Of a stretch of 64,000 bases of DNA, positions 20,634 to 31,900 are shown one piece after another. Origin of the DNA: Labrys miyagiensis (lineage in GTDB: Bacteria > Pseudomonadota > Alphaproteobacteria > Rhizobiales > Labraceae). Numbering within the stretch: the first letter of the stretch is position 1; each line of letters opens with the position of its first letter. The notes under the pieces are model-generated. The model saw only the letters and a list, made by a program, of their open reading frames with translations, was not told the origin of the DNA and did no database searches. Made by a program: the position numbers and the translations under genes. Where the stretch lies: the NCBI RefSeq assembly GCF_030160835.1, contig NZ_BSPC01000059.1:37841-101840 (forward strand). The letters run 5' to 3'.

Positions 20634-21392
20634 ATGCCTGTTGCCCGGACCGTTCTCGCCGCCCTGAGCCTCTTTATGCTGGCGGGGACAGCCCTCGCGC
20701 AGGACGATCCGGCCGGTACGCCCACGCCGCCCTCCCGCCCGCCGGTGCAGCAGACCCCCACTGGTGCCGGCGACGTGCCGGCTCCCGAATTCGTGGCCTC
20801 CGGCCAGCCTCTGGAGATCGATACCCATCCGATCAATCCGAAGGGGGTCAGTGCGGCGGACAAGGCGACGCTCGACCAGATCGACACCTATTTCAACAAT
20901 ATCAAGTTCTTCTCCGGCGGTTTCGTGCAGGTCGGCTCGGACGGCAAGCGCGTCACCGGCAAGTTCTGGGTCTCCAAGCCCGGCCGCATGCGCTTCGACT
21001 ACGATCCGCCCTCGGCGCTGCAATTACTGGCCGATGGCACATCGGTCGCCGTGCGCAACCGCAAGCTCAACACGCAGAGCCTCTATTTCATCAAGCAGAC
21101 CCCGCTGCGCTTCCTCCTCGCCGAGAAGCTCGACCTGATCGAGGATTCCAAGGTGCTGGAAGTCGGCAGCGAGCCGGCGGGCATCAGCGTGGTACTGGAG
21201 GAAGGCTCGGCCGCGAGCGGCGGCAGGTCGCGCATCCAGCTGACCTTCCCCGCGCCCGCCTATGATCTGAGGCAGTGGACGATCACCGACCCGCAGGGCT
21301 ACGACACCACCGTGACCATCTCGGGCATCGACCGCAAGCTGCAACTGCCGGATCGCATCTTCTACATCGACCAGCAGAAGATCTTGAAATAG
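20634..21392 (+). CDS. LolA-like outer-membrane lipoprotein carrier protein
   Basis: 252 residues. A predicted signal peptide (MPVARTVLAALSLFMLAGTALA, cleaved near AQDD) and a Pro/Thr-rich segment precede a LolA-type beta domain of about 180 residues. ATLDQIDTYFNNIKFFSGGF, KFWVSKPGRMRFDYDPPSAL and a C-terminal IDRKLQLPDRIFY are family-like. LolA ferries lipoproteins across the periplasm. The Pro-rich insert after the signal is longer than in E. coli LolA. Stand-alone gene 135 bp after lpd. Confidence 0.85.
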   Translation: MPVARTVLAALSLFMLAGTALAQDDPAGTPTPPSRPPVQQTPTGAGDVPAPEFVASGQPLEIDTHPINPKGVSAADKATLDQIDTYFNNIKFFSGGFVQVGSDGKRVTGKFWVSKPGRMRFDYDPPSALQLLADGTSVAVRNRKLNTQSLYFIKQTPLRFLLAEKLDLIEDSKVLEVGSEPAGISVVLEEGSAASGGRSRIQLTFPAPAYDLRQWTITDPQGYDTTVTISGIDRKLQLPDRIFYIDQQKILK

Positions 21393-21455
21393 CAACGCCC
21401 CGAACATCCTGTCCGCTCTTGATAGTCCCAAGAGCCGCCGTTTATGAAGGCCGGG

Positions 21456-22511
21456 CTAGTTGCTCGCCTTGTCGCAGACTATCCTCGCTCCGTCGTGGTG
21501 GCAATATTTGGCGATTTCCGCAGCCAAGAGGGGGGCGAACAGCTTGGCGCCTTCTGAGTTGAGGTGGGCTCCATCGTAGTAGAGCGAAGCATCGCCCCTG
21601 GGAAAGGGCAGGGTCGAGTTGAAATTGAGATAGATGAATCCATCATTGCTGACATCCGACCGCATGAAGTCATCGAATCCGGGAAAGCGCTGCTTCGACG
21701 CCGCGATCGCCGTATTCGATTGTGGAAACTGCACAAAAATAACTGGAACGCCGGTTTCACGCGAAAGCTTCTTTATCGAATCTATCGCCATGACCTGTAC
21801 CGGCTCCTTGCGGAATGGCCCAGGAAATGGATCTTCGGTTGCCCCCGTCATGCTGGCCAAGGCGTGGACTTCAACCCACCCATTGTCATGAAGCACGGCG
21901 CTGTCGAACTTGCTGAACCGCTTGTCAAAGTCGGCGACATGCGCCCGCGCGTCCCAAAAGGCCGGTGGCCTTTCAAAGCGACCTCTCACAATTCGGCCGA
22001 TCCAGCGTTTGATCTGAGTTCGCTGCCGATAGAGATTGAGAAACCGGAACATCTGGGTGTCCTGTTCCTTGACGCCTCGATCGAAGGCAAAATGCTCGAT
22101 GCCATAGACGATCAAGCTCGGTTTTTTCTTCTCGATGATCGACTGGATCATTTGGCTGGCGAAGGTCACATTGGCACTGCCGGCCAGGCCTGCGTTGAAG
22201 GCGGTTCCCCCCCAAACCTGGGCGAAAGCATTGGGATCGAGCCCCTCTTCGGTAAGAGAGCTTCCTACAAAAAAGGTGTCGTAGTGCGCATCACTGTCCA
22301 GCGCAGCCTGCAACATGGCCGGCTTCTTCTCCGAGACCTCCTGCAGCGGATGCAGCGGCGGCACGAACAGATAGGAAAAAGCTTCAAGCATGGCGCATGC
22401 AATGAGGAAGACCGCCAATTTCCTGGCAATCCGCAGATAGCCTGCGCGATCCGTGACAGGCGAAGAGGTAATCGCCGCCTCAGAACTGGAAGTAAATGAA
22501 AGAGGCTTCAT
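21456..22511 (-). CDS. SGNH-hydrolase-like membrane-anchored protein linked to an MBOAT acyltransferase
   Basis: 351 residues from MKPLSFTSSSEAA. One N-terminal membrane segment (LAVFLIACAMLEAFSYLFVP), then an extracytoplasmic SGNH-like domain. FFVGSSLTEEGLDP resembles block I (GxS), AGLAGSANVTF resembles the glycine/asparagine blocks, and DGAHLNSEGAKLF is the terminal D-x-x-H motif. Its start overlaps the end of the MBOAT gene by 32 bp. This is the usual partner layout for O-acetylation of exported polysaccharide (AlgI with AlgJ/AlgX-type proteins). The polysaccharide is unknown because no synthesis genes are nearby. Confidence 0.75.
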   Translation of the reverse strand: MKPLSFTSSSEAAITSSPVTDRAGYLRIARKLAVFLIACAMLEAFSYLFVPPLHPLQEVSEKKPAMLQAALDSDAHYDTFFVGSSLTEEGLDPNAFAQVWGGTAFNAGLAGSANVTFASQMIQSIIEKKKPSLIVYGIEHFAFDRGVKEQDTQMFRFLNLYRQRTQIKRWIGRIVRGRFERPPAFWDARAHVADFDKRFSKFDSAVLHDNGWVEVHALASMTGATEDPFPGPFRKEPVQVMAIDSIKKLSRETGVPVIFVQFPQSNTAIAASKQRFPGFDDFMRSDVSNDGFIYLNFNSTLPFPRGDASLYYDGAHLNSEGAKLFAPLLAAEIAKYCHHDGARIVCDKASN

Positions 22512-23892
22512 TGGATGCACCGTAAAGAATGATTGCCACCAATAAGGAGACATAGGCGGTCCGGCGGGCCAGAGGCGGCCATGCAGCGATGGCGAGGGGA
22601 TGTTCCCAGCGACGCGTAAACCATTCGGCGACGACCATCAGCAAGGTCACGGCCAAGGCATTGTCGGCGTGGGTCGCGTGCCAGAACGAGCGTTGAAAAT
22701 GCCACAAATGCGGATCGGCGATACGGCCGAGGATCTGCACGGCGGTTTCCACATTGGCTGCACGAAAGAAGACCCAGGCCAACGTCACGAAGGTAAAGGT
22801 GACAAGCGCCGAAACGATATTCGAGAGAGCCCCATCCGGCATGCGGTAGCCAGCCCTATGGCCCAGCGCGACGGCTATATAGGTCGAAGCATGGATCAGG
22901 GCCCAGATCAGGAAGGTGTAGTTGGCCCCATGCCACAGGCCCGAGATCAGGAAGACGAAGAAGATGTTGAACAGCCAGCGTCGGGTGGAAACGCGAGAAC
23001 CGCCCATCGGAAAGAAGACATAGTCGCGAAACCAGGTGGTGAGCGAGATATGCCAGCGGCGCCAGAACTCGATGATGTTGACTGCGAAATAGGGTGTATC
23101 GAAATTGCGGATCAGCCGGATGCCCATGATCTTGGCCGTGCCGATAGCAATGTCGGAATAAGCGGAAAAATCAGCGTAGATCTGGAAAGAAAAGAACACG
23201 CTGGCAATGAGCAGCGATAAGGCCGAATATTGAGCGGGCGAAGAAAAAGCCACCTGGACGACCACCGCCAGATTGTCGGCTACCAGGATCTTCTTGGCGA
23301 GCCCCCACAGGATCTGGCGCGCTCCGTCTTCCACCATGGCCGGATCGAAGCGGCGCTCGCGCTGAATTTGCGGCAGGAGCACCGTCGCCCGCATAATCGG
23401 ACCGGCCACCAGGTGTGGGAAGAAGGAGACGAAGCCGAGATAATCGACGAGGGAGCGCGTAGCGCGCATATGCCCCTTGTAGACATCGATCGTGTAGCTC
23501 ATGCTCTGGAATGTATAGAAGCTGATTCCAGCAGGCAAGATTATGTTATTGAGCAAACTGAATTTGCTGTCTACAATATCATTGAAAGACGAGATTACAA
23601 AATTTGTGTATTTGAAGTAGCCTAGAAAAACCAGGTTGACGGAAATACTTGCAGCCAGTAAGAGCCGACGTCGTATCTGGTTTTGTTCCGCGTCGATCAG
23701 TAAAGCGAGCGAAAAATCCACCACGGTAGAGGCCAGCAACAGCACCACGAAGTAGGGATGTATCCAGCCATAGAAAATCATGTTCGCGGCCAGCAACAGG
23801 AAATTGTTGAGCCGCAGTCTGTGAACTGTCAGAAAATAAACCGGGAAGAATAAGACACTAAATAGCAGAAAATCGGTTGACGTAAAGGTCAT
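22480..23892 (-). CDS. MBOAT family O-acyltransferase (AlgI/DltB-like)
   Basis: 470 residues with about ten hydrophobic segments. Conserved MBOAT motifs are INIIEFWRRWHISLTTWFRD, YVFFPMGGSR and the catalytic-type His in SGLWHGANYTFLIW. It would move acetyl groups from the cytoplasm to an exported polymer. The start was set at MTFTSTDFLLF (ATG 23892) because the preceding codons are not family-like. It overlaps its SGNH partner. Base composition is visibly more AT-rich than the neighbours, especially 23500-23700 and upstream of the start, which suggests transfer as a two-gene module. Confidence 0.88.
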   Translation of the reverse strand: MTFTSTDFLLFSVLFFPVYFLTVHRLRLNNFLLLAANMIFYGWIHPYFVVLLLASTVVDFSLALLIDAEQNQIRRRLLLAASISVNLVFLGYFKYTNFVISSFNDIVDSKFSLLNNIILPAGISFYTFQSMSYTIDVYKGHMRATRSLVDYLGFVSFFPHLVAGPIMRATVLLPQIQRERRFDPAMVEDGARQILWGLAKKILVADNLAVVVQVAFSSPAQYSALSLLIASVFFSFQIYADFSAYSDIAIGTAKIMGIRLIRNFDTPYFAVNIIEFWRRWHISLTTWFRDYVFFPMGGSRVSTRRWLFNIFFVFLISGLWHGANYTFLIWALIHASTYIAVALGHRAGYRMPDGALSNIVSALVTFTFVTLAWVFFRAANVETAVQILGRIADPHLWHFQRSFWHATHADNALAVTLLMVVAEWFTRRWEHPLAIAAWPPLARRTAYVSLLVAIILYGASNEASFIYFQF

Positions 23893-24331
23893 GCAAAATG
23901 TCCCCCCCGGGAGATTTAGCCTACCCACCCCATTCGCCCGAATAATTTACAAGGGAGGGCGTATTTGGGGAGAATCAGAAAAAATTGTTTGGCGAGAAAG
24001 ACTTAACTGGTTCAGCAGGGTTTCCCTTGCCGACGGAGTGTAGCACAGGACTTCTTGAATTTGCGCCAGTTAGAGCGATAAACTTGCAGCCAGTTGCGAT
24101 GGCAATGCTATCACCTGCGGACGCAGGCGGACCGCAGCCCTAGCACATGGATTGGCGTGATCTGAAAGCCCACGGGCTCGGGCATCAGGCTTTGCCCGAT
24201 GGCCATCCTCGACAAGCCGTCCGCCAAACTGCCCGCGAGTTGAACTCGCGGAGCCTCAGACGTTCGTTGGTCACGCTGCGGTCCCAGGAAGGGACGTCCG
24301 CGCTCCCTCTCCTATGCCGCCGCCGCTCCGG
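23893..24331. repeat. 439-bp gap with clustered REP-like palindrome remnants
   Basis: The AT-rich left part (23893-24100) should hold the MBOAT promoter; no gene is seen. The right part has several small palindromes: TCGGGCA...TGCCCGA (24178-24199), CCGCGAGTT-G-AACTCGCGG (about 24233-24251) and a GGACGTCCGCGCTCCC fragment (24291-24306) of the GGAGCGCGGACA family. They look like decayed or single REP units downstream of holA. Confidence 0.6.
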
Positions 24332-25357
24332 TCACCTTCTCCTCGCCAGCAATGCGATGCGCATCAGGGCGCGTGAGACGATTGCCTCGTCCAGGGCTGC
24401 ATTGCGCCTCGCATCGAACACCGCCTCCGACAGATCGGCGACAATCCGATCGAGCCTGATCATGCTGAGCACCGCCAATTGCGCGGTGACTGCGGCCCGG
24501 CGCTTGAAATAGATCTGCATCCCCATCGTCTCAACCACGCCGGCCGGCGGCCGGCCCTTCTCGACCTCGCCGCGTAGCCTATGCAGGAGGAGGGCGTGGC
24601 GCAGCGCCATGCCGGCGAGCTGGGAGGTATTGACGCCCTCGCTCCAGGCCTTGGCGAGGGTGGTGTCGAGCCTCTCGGCCTGACCCGAAAAGGCCGCGTC
24701 GATGATCTCGTCGGTGGCAAGCGCGCTGGCATCGCCCACCACGGCCTCGACGTCGCGCGCCTCGATGCGTCCAGCGCCGTGGGCGTAAAGGGTCAGCTTC
24801 TTCAATTCGCTGCGCGTGGCCAGCCGGTCGCCGCCGAGCAGGCCCATGAGCATTTCGCGCGCATCGGGGGCGATAGTAAGCCCGGCGCCCGCCACTTCCT
24901 CGGCGATGATCTGGCCGATATTTGTGCTTTCGTCGCCGAAGCAGGCGATCACGGCTCCGGCCCGCGACTTCTCGACCAGAGTCAGCAGCGCATGGCCCTT
25001 TTTCAGCTCTCCCGCCTCGATCACCACCCGGCAGGCGCCGGGCGGATTGAGGAGCACTGGTTCGACGGCGGGAATGAGGTTGCGGCTCCCGGCGCGCAGA
25101 CGCACGGCCCGGCGGCCGCCGAAGAGCGGGATGGTGAAGACCTCGTCGGCAAGGCGCGCCGGATCGCCGCTGACATCGTCGCCGTCGAGGCGCACGAGCT
25201 GGAAGGGGTCCTCGACATCATCGACCGAAACGGCGGCGAGCGCACGCGCGCGCTCGCTCACCAGCCCGGTATCCGGCCCATAGACCAGAATGACGGCGAA
25301 ATGCGTATCCGGCTTCTTGATGAAAGCATCAACGGCCCGCCGCTCGATCGTCGCCAT
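24332..25357 (-). CDS. holA: DNA polymerase III delta subunit
   Basis: 341 residues. The clamp-loader subunit that opens the beta clamp. The N-terminal domain has FAVILVYGPDTGLVSERARAL and the conserved DDP/DPFQLVRLDGDD region. The middle has LVEKSRAGAVIACF, and the C-terminal collar follows (LDTTLAKAWSEGVNTSQLAG). Length is typical. Starts 23 bp downstream of lptE in a leuS-lptE-holA cluster seen in many alphaproteobacteria. Confidence 0.9.
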   Translation of the reverse strand: MATIERRAVDAFIKKPDTHFAVILVYGPDTGLVSERARALAAVSVDDVEDPFQLVRLDGDDVSGDPARLADEVFTIPLFGGRRAVRLRAGSRNLIPAVEPVLLNPPGACRVVIEAGELKKGHALLTLVEKSRAGAVIACFGDESTNIGQIIAEEVAGAGLTIAPDAREMLMGLLGGDRLATRSELKKLTLYAHGAGRIEARDVEAVVGDASALATDEIIDAAFSGQAERLDTTLAKAWSEGVNTSQLAGMALRHALLLHRLRGEVEKGRPPAGVVETMGMQIYFKRRAAVTAQLAVLSMIRLDRIVADLSEAVFDARRNAALDEAIVSRALMRIALLARRR

Positions 25358-25380
25358 GAGGTCCTTATATCCTTACGCCC

Positions 25381-25911
25381 TTAGGGGTGATCGGCGAGCC
25401 AGGTCGCCAGGCGCAGGCGGATCTGGTCGGCCATTACCTCGGCTGCGTCGTTTTCGGCATTGCGCTCAGCCCGTATGGCAGCGTAACGCTGCAGGCCCGA
25501 GGCATAGGATTTGCGGGTGTTCATCTTGGCCTTGTAGAGCACCTTACCCGTTGCGGCATCCTTCAATGTGAAGTCGACCGTCACTGTCACCATGTCGATC
25601 TGCGGCGTGGCATTGAGCGCATTGACAAGCGCCGATTCGCCGATGGTGGAGGTCACGAGCGCCAATGTGTATCGTGTGGGCGGCGCCTCGGCGCCGCCAG
25701 TCAGGTTGAACGAAAGCTTGTTGCGCACCTGCTGGCCGATACGGTCGTCGATGGGATCGATGGAGATCGCGGCAAGGCGATCCTTCAGTCCCGGAGCGCC
25801 GTTGGCGGGGTCGGCCAGCATCGGGCGAAAGCAGCCGCCCAGCATCAGGGTTGGAGCGAGCGCCAGCGCAAGGAGCGCCTTACGGCGGGTGGGCTGATCA
25901 GACGACGACAT
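25381..25911 (-). CDS. lptE: LPS assembly lipoprotein LptE
   Basis: 176 residues. A lipobox, LMLGGCFRP, follows a twin-Arg-like n-region ([14 protein letters not shown]); Cys27 would be lipidated. The mature part matches alphaproteobacterial Lpt[18 protein letters not shown], then a long [19 protein letters not shown] strand region and a C-terminal helix ([20 protein letters not shown]). It plugs the LptD barrel for LPS delivery. The start overlaps the leuS end by 14 bp. Confidence 0.85.
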   Translation of the reverse strand: MSSSDQPTRRKALLALALAPTLMLGGCFRPMLADPANGAPGLKDRLAAISIDPIDDRIGQQVRNKLSFNLTGGAEAPPTRYTLALVTSTIGESALVNALNATPQIDMVTVTVDFTLKDAATGKVLYKAKMNTRKSYASGLQRYAAIRAERNAENDAAEVMADQIRLRLATWLADHP

Positions 25912-28525
25912 TCACAATCCTTCCCGGCACCACGATGATCTTCCTGGGCGTACGGCCCTCGAGGGCGCGCTGCACCGCTTCATTCGCCAATGTGGCAGCT
26001 TCGACCTCCTTTGGCGACGCCGATTTCGGCACCGTTACATCTGCGCGCTTCCTGCCGTTGATCTGCACGGGCAGGGCGATGGTGTCGTCCTCCAGCAGCG
26101 CCGCCTCGGCCTCGGGCCAGGCGGCCTCGGCAACCAGGCCCCCGGTGCCCAGCAGGGTCCAGCACTCTTCGGCCAGATGCGGCATCATCGGGGCGATGAG
26201 CTGCACCAGGATGATGGCAGCCTCCCTGAGGGCGGCGGCAATATCGAAAGGCACGCCCTCGCCATGCTTGAAGCCGTCCAGAACGCGGCCCATGACATTG
26301 GTGAGCGTATAGATGTGGGCGACGCAGCGGTTGAAGGCGAGGCGCTCGATATCGGTCTCCACTGCCGCCAGCGCACGGTGCGCCGCCTTGCGGATGACGA
26401 GCGCTTCCGCCCCGCCCGCATCGGGGCCGGCCGCCTCGGTGCTCTGCGCCACGATCTCGTTGACGATGCGCCAGATGCGCTGCACGAAGCGGCCTGCGCC
26501 CTGCACGCCGTCCTCCGTCCAGATCACGTCGCGCTCGGGCGGCGAGTCGGAGAGCATGAACCAGCGGGCGGTGTCGGCGCCGTAGTCGGCGATGATGTCG
26601 TCGGGATCGACGACATTCTTGTGCGACTTCGACATCTTCTCGATCGGGCCGATCTCGAGCGGTTCGCCCGTGCGGCTGTTGAAGGCGCGGCGCTCGGCGC
26701 CGTCACCCTCGATGCGCACATCGGCGGGCACGATCCACTCGCCATTGGCGGCGCGATAGCTCTCATGCACCACCATGCCCTGGGTGAACAAGCCCTTGAA
26801 GGGTTCGTCCAGCCCGACATGGCCGGTCCTCTTCATGGCGCGCACGAAGAAGCGGCTGTAGAGCAGATGCAGGATCGCGTGCTCGATGCCGCCGATATAC
26901 TGGTCGACAGGCAGCCACTCATCGACCTCCTTGCGGATGGTCGGCGTGGTCTCGACCCATGGGTCGGTGAAGCGGGCGAAATACCAGGACGAGTCGACGA
27001 AAGTATCCATCGTATCCGTCTCGCGGCGGGCATCGTGTCCGCATTGCGGGCAGGAAACGTGGCGCCAAGTCGGATGATGGTCCAGCGGATTGCCGGGCCT
27101 GTCGAAGGTGACATCGTCGGGCAGCTTGACCGGCAGGTCCTTCTTGGGCACGGGCACCACGCCGCAGACCTCGCAGTGGATCACCGGGATTGGACAGCCC
27201 CAATAGCGCTGGCGCGAGATGCCCCAGTCGCGCAGGCGGAAATTCACCTTGCGCTCGGCCACCGGCATGTTGCCGCGGGTCTGGCTCTCCAGCCGCTTCG
27301 CCACCTCTTCCTTGGCCTGTGCGATGGTCATGCCGTCCAGGAATCGCGAATTGATCAACAGGCCTTCACCGTCATAGGCGGTGTCGGTGATCACGAAGCT
27401 GGCGGGATCCTGGCCCGGCGGACACACCACCGGGGTATTGCCCAGGCCATAGGCGTTGACGAAATCGAGGTCGCGCTGGTCATGCGCCGGGCAGCCGAAG
27501 ATGGCGCCGGTGCCATATTCCATCAGCACGAAATTGGCGACGTAGACGGGCAATTTCCACGAGGGATCGAAGGGATGCTCCGCCCTGATGCCGGTGTCGA
27601 AACCCTTCTTCTCCGCCGTTTCGATCGCCGCTTCGGACGTGCCGGTACGCTGCACGTCCTCGATGAAGGCAGCCAGAGCCTGATTCTTCTCGGCCGCAGC
27701 CTTGGCCAGCGGGTGGTCGGCCGCGATCGCCATGAATTTGGCGCCGAACAGCGTGTCAGGACGGGTGGTGTAGATCACCAATTCGCTCTCGCCGGCGGAC
27801 ACGGTCTGCTGGTCCAGCATGAAGCGGACCTGCAGACCTTCCGAGCGGCCGATCCAGTTCTTCTGCATCAGCCGGACCTTCTCCGGCCAGCGATCGAGCG
27901 TGTCGAGGGCTTCCAGGAGATCCTGCGAATAGTCGGTGATCTTGAAGAACCACTGCACCAGTTCGCGCTGCTCGACCAGTGCGCCCGAGCGCCAGCCGCG
28001 GCCGTCGATCACCTGCTCGTTGGCGAGCACGGTATGGTCGACCGGATCCCAGTTCACCCTGGAGACCTTTCGCTCCACCAGGCCCGCCTGCAGGAAGTCC
28101 AGGAACATCGCCTGTTGATGGCGATAATAGGAGGGATCGCAGGTGGCGATCTCGCGGCTCCAGTCCAGCGACAGGCCCATCGATTTGAGCTGGCCGCGCA
28201 TGGTGTCGATATTGGCGTAGGTCCATTTCGCCGGATGCGACTTGTTCTGCGCCGCTGCATTTTCAGCGGGCAGGCCGAAGGCGTCCCAGCCCATGGGGTG
28301 CAGCACGTTGAAGCCCTTGGCCCGGCGATAACGCGCCACCACGTCGCCCATAGTGTAGTTGCGTACGTGACCCATATGGATGCGCCCGGAGGGATAGGGG
28401 AACATCTCGAGCACATAATAACGCGGCCTGGGATCCTCGTTCTTGGTCGCGAAGATGGCGTTGTCAGCCCAGGTCTTCTGCCATCTGGGCTCGGCGTCGC
28501 GGGCGTTATAGCGCTCGGTGGTCAT
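25898..28525 (-). CDS. leuS: Leucyl-tRNA synthetase
   Basis: 875 residues; charges tRNA-Leu. HIGH motif within [22 protein letters not shown] motif in [15 protein letters not shown]. The CP1 editing domain carries the [10 protein letters not shown] threonine-rich stretch, and zinc-type Cys lie in HCEVCGVVP and CPQCGHD. The start was set at [16 protein letters not shown]; five further upstream codons are open but not conserved. Full length for the bacterial enzyme. Confidence 0.97.
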   Translation of the reverse strand: MTTERYNARDAEPRWQKTWADNAIFATKNEDPRPRYYVLEMFPYPSGRIHMGHVRNYTMGDVVARYRRAKGFNVLHPMGWDAFGLPAENAAAQNKSHPAKWTYANIDTMRGQLKSMGLSLDWSREIATCDPSYYRHQQAMFLDFLQAGLVERKVSRVNWDPVDHTVLANEQVIDGRGWRSGALVEQRELVQWFFKITDYSQDLLEALDTLDRWPEKVRLMQKNWIGRSEGLQVRFMLDQQTVSAGESELVIYTTRPDTLFGAKFMAIAADHPLAKAAAEKNQALAAFIEDVQRTGTSEAAIETAEKKGFDTGIRAEHPFDPSWKLPVYVANFVLMEYGTGAIFGCPAHDQRDLDFVNAYGLGNTPVVCPPGQDPASFVITDTAYDGEGLLINSRFLDGMTIAQAKEEVAKRLESQTRGNMPVAERKVNFRLRDWGISRQRYWGCPIPVIHCEVCGVVPVPKKDLPVKLPDDVTFDRPGNPLDHHPTWRHVSCPQCGHDARRETDTMDTFVDSSWYFARFTDPWVETTPTIRKEVDEWLPVDQYIGGIEHAILHLLYSRFFVRAMKRTGHVGLDEPFKGLFTQGMVVHESYRAANGEWIVPADVRIEGDGAERRAFNSRTGEPLEIGPIEKMSKSHKNVVDPDDIIADYGADTARWFMLSDSPPERDVIWTEDGVQGAGRFVQRIWRIVNEIVAQSTEAAGPDAGGAEALVIRKAAHRALAAVETDIERLAFNRCVAHIYTLTNVMGRVLDGFKHGEGVPFDIAAALREAAIILVQLIAPMMPHLAEECWTLLGTGGLVAEAAWPEAEAALLEDDTIALPVQINGRKRADVTVPKSASPKEVEAATLANEAVQRALEGRTPRKIIVVPGRIVNVVV

Positions 28526-28741
28526 GGAACAGCAACTCAAAAAGGGTAGGTCGGAACGAGTACGCGTCTCGTCGGTATGCGGGGATGAAGGCTTTTAGCG
28601 GGGCGAACCCGTTATTGCCAGCTTTGTGTGGGGGAAAGGAAGAGAGATGAGGTTCATCGTTGCCCAAATCGTAATGTGTGCCTAAAACTTAGCATGGTTT
28701 ATAAAATAGGCAGTATAGCAGCGGGGCAGTGAGGGCAGGGC

Positions 28742-31700
28742 ATGAGCAAGCCGAACGTTCGTCCCTTGATTGCATTTTCGATTCTGCAACTCGAAGAAGC
28801 ATTCGAGGCGGCGGTGCTCGCCCGGGACGACAAGAAGATCAGGGAAGTCGCCAAGGAATTGGAATGCCGCAGCGTTCCGAAAGCCAAGAAGCTCCTGCGC
28901 AGGGTGTCGGATCACATCGAAGCGACCAGGAAGTCGCGGCAAGCTGCGAGGAAGCCGAGTCCCGCCGAACCCGGGGACGGCAGCGCAATGGAGGCCGCCG
29001 CGCCCAAACCTCCGAAGGCGGCGCCGAGAAAGAAGGCGAAGGCCGAGACCGTTCCGCCCGCCAGTGCTCCGCCGGCTCCCGCGCCCGCCGAACAGGATGC
29101 CGCACCGCCTGAACCGTCAAGGGAGCTGAGCTCCAGCCAGACCAGCCGGCCTCCCATCCGGCAGGAGCCGGCCTCCGACAACCTACAGACGCATGCGTTG
29201 GACCCGGCGAAGGCGCGCCGCGTGCTCGATGCCTGGATGCTCGCGGAAATCCTGGCGCCCTATGGACGCTATGGCAGGCCCTCCGATCTCATCGAGGACA
29301 GTGAGGCTGGTATAGCGGACTTCGCCGTGACATCAGACCTGCCCTGGCTATCGGGCGGGGAAGGCCACACGCAGGGCGGCCTGTTCTATCGGGTCGTCGT
29401 CGGCGCTATTCGCCTGGACGAGGCGGCAGCGCGACTGTTCGAGCTCTACGGCGACACGAAGATCGATGGTGCCGCGCCCTCCGGCTTCGCGCCGATCGCC
29501 ATCCTGACCCTGGAGCGCGATGGCAGGCCGATCGCGAGCGAGGCCCTGGCGATTTCCAGCTTTGCCTGGGCGCTGCCATCTGCCCTGAAACGGGACTTCG
29601 TCGCACTTGCCGGTTGGACGCAGGTACGGCCGATCCTCACATTGGAGGCCGAAAGGCTGTTGCGGCCGGCGGGAGAGGTGGCGGAGCCTCCTATTCTAAC
29701 AGCGGCGCTGCTGCAGGGCCTTTTCCAGCATCTCGTCGAAAAACTGGAATTGCCGGCTGAACTTGCCGTCGCACCCCATTTCGCTATTCGGATCGAGCGG
29801 AACTGGCGCGGGGAGATGCTCCCCGATTCGCCGGCCGTGGAAAGTCCTTATCTTGCCAATCTTGGGACGGCGCAGCAGCAGCTCTCCAGAACCCGCTCTC
29901 ATGAGAACCTCGCCCGCTATCTCGGCCTGAAGGTTCCCTCTCGCCGGATCGATCTGCGTGGAAACGACATCGCGCTCGCGGATGCGATTGCTCCTGCGAA
30001 GATACCGCCCGGCAAATGGCCCGCCGGAGCAGAACAACCGCTCGTTCTTCTACAGCAGGCAGCCGTGAATCTGGCCCTCGACGGCGGCGAGGCATCCCGA
30101 CTCCTGCCGATCAACGGGCCCTCCGGCACCGGAAAGGGCGCCCTGCTGCGCGATCTGATCGCTGCCCTGGTGATAAAGCGGGCCGACGCGATGTCCGAGA
30201 TCACCAATCCCCGCGAGGCCTTCACCCATATCGGCAAGGTACGGGCGACGGACGGCTTCACCGATCGCTACGTGGTCAGCGAGGCCTTGAAAGGTCATGA
30301 GATCGTGATCGTCTCATCCAACGATGCGTTGGAAACGATCGTTACCGAACTGATGGACCGGCGGACCATTGACGCCGCGCGTACCGATCTGCGCTATTTT
30401 GGCACGGTCGCCGATCGTCTCTTCCAGGCGGATGCGGCGGGGCCGCGGAGCTGGGGCCTGCTTGCCGCAGCGCTGGGCAGGGTGTCCGACCTCGCGAAGC
30501 TCAGGCGCGCGATCTGGGATGATCAGGAACACGGCCTCAGGCCCTACCTGATCGAGGCCGTCGGCGCCTCGCAATCCATCGAGGCCGGCGTGGTCGCCGC
30601 CAAAGGTGGGCAGCGCCGCAAGCCCGCCGTGGTGGAGGTCGAGATGCCTCCGGAGAAGGCCGAGGCGCTGCTGCGCTGGCAGGAGGCGCAGCGCGTCTTC
30701 AGGTCGAAGGCGAAAGAAGCCAGGGCTCAGCTCGACGTCCTGGAGCGTGGCCGCCAGGCCCTCGGTGAGCGGGTTGATCCCGAGACCGAAGAGGCGCTGC
30801 GGGTTCAGCTTACGTCGGCGGGAGCGGCTGTGGAGGAGGCGCGTGCGCTCCTCGCCAATCTCAGCGCGCAGACCGAGGCGGCTCGCGGTGCCCTGGCCGA
30901 GGCCGAGCAGGCGCTGCAGGATCACGCCGCCAGCAAGCCCTCCTTCCTGCGCCGCCTGGTCGGCGCCAGGCAGCCCCTGGCCTGGAGCCAGGCCAGGGAG
31001 CAGCTGCAGCGTGAGTGTGACGACCTGTCGGAGAAGCTGGCCGGCCTCGAAGGCCAGTTGAAGGCCGCAGGATCGCGGCACGACGAGGCGACGGCTCTCC
31101 TGGCAAATCTTCGCCAGATTGCCGGGCAGCTCGAAGCCAGGAAACAGTCGGTGGCGGAAGCGATCGATGCCACCATCGCCCTCAGCGGCCTCGGCTTCGT
31201 GGACGCGGCCTTCTTCGACCGGCCGGATATGGAGGTCCAGCGCGATACGCCCTGGCTGAGCGCCGAGATCAACCGGCTGCGCGAGGACCTCTTCGCTGCC
31301 GCCATGGGGCTGCACCGGGCTTTCGTCGATGCAGCGGCAAAGCCCGTCAGCTCCAATCTGGACCTGTTGTTCCGCTGCTTCTCGGGCAATGCCGAATGGA
31401 CGGAGAAGATGCGCCCGCTGATGCCGGATCTGTGGGCGACCTTCTGCTGCGTCATCCCGGTGATCGCCACCACTTTCGAGGCAGTCGAGCATTGGTTCGA
31501 GGCGCTGGAGCCGGAGGCGCTCGGCTGGTTCCTGATCGACGGGGCCGGCGAGATTCCGCCTCAGCACGCGGTCGGTGGCCTTTTGCGCGCCAAGCATGCC
31601 GTCGTGATCGGCGATCCCATGCAGCTTGCGCCGGTGCCCTGCCTCTCGCCGGGACTGGTCGAGGCGATTGCCGGGCATCTCGACGTCGACGCCGAGCGCT

Positions 31701-31900
31701 TCATGGCCCCGAGCGCCTCCGTGCAGACGCTTGCCGGCGGCGCCAGCGTCTTCGGCAACACCGTGGCGCTGGGCGGAGCCTGGAAGCGCCAGGCAGCAAA
31801 ATCCTCGGCTGTCCCGGCGTCCGGGCCGTCCATGAAAGCCGGCGGACCCCAGGGCCTTCCCAAAGCATTTTTGAGAAAAGTCGACAGATTTTCCGATTAG
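28742..31900 (+). pseudogene. Truncated SF1 (Upf1/Dna2-like) helicase-type protein lacking the second RecA domain
   Basis: 1052 codons. The N-terminus is a short helical segment and an Ala/Pro linker (about 70-150), then a domain I do not recognise (150-440). Walker A is GPSGTGKG (459-466, Lys465). A coiled-coil insertion (about 640-840) follows, then a Walker B-like FLIDGAGEIPPQ (Asp933-Gly934, where the family has Asp-Glu) and motif III GDPMQLAP (from 957). Homology-like sequence fades around residue 1000. Motifs IV-VI are absent, and the final about 20 codons plus the TAG come from an intergenic repeat (31850-31905, like 37060-37112). So it is a 3'-truncated, probably inactive helicase, or a repurposed remnant. 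No partner genes. Confidence 0.7.

Noticed and set aside
22480-23892. MBOAT region as part of an insertion sequence
   Set aside because: AT-rich, but no transposase, terminal inverted repeats or target duplications were found.
26177-28549. A 790-codon open frame antisense to leuS
   Set aside because: Shadow of leuS; low-complexity translation rich in His, Ala, Gly and Arg with no domain.
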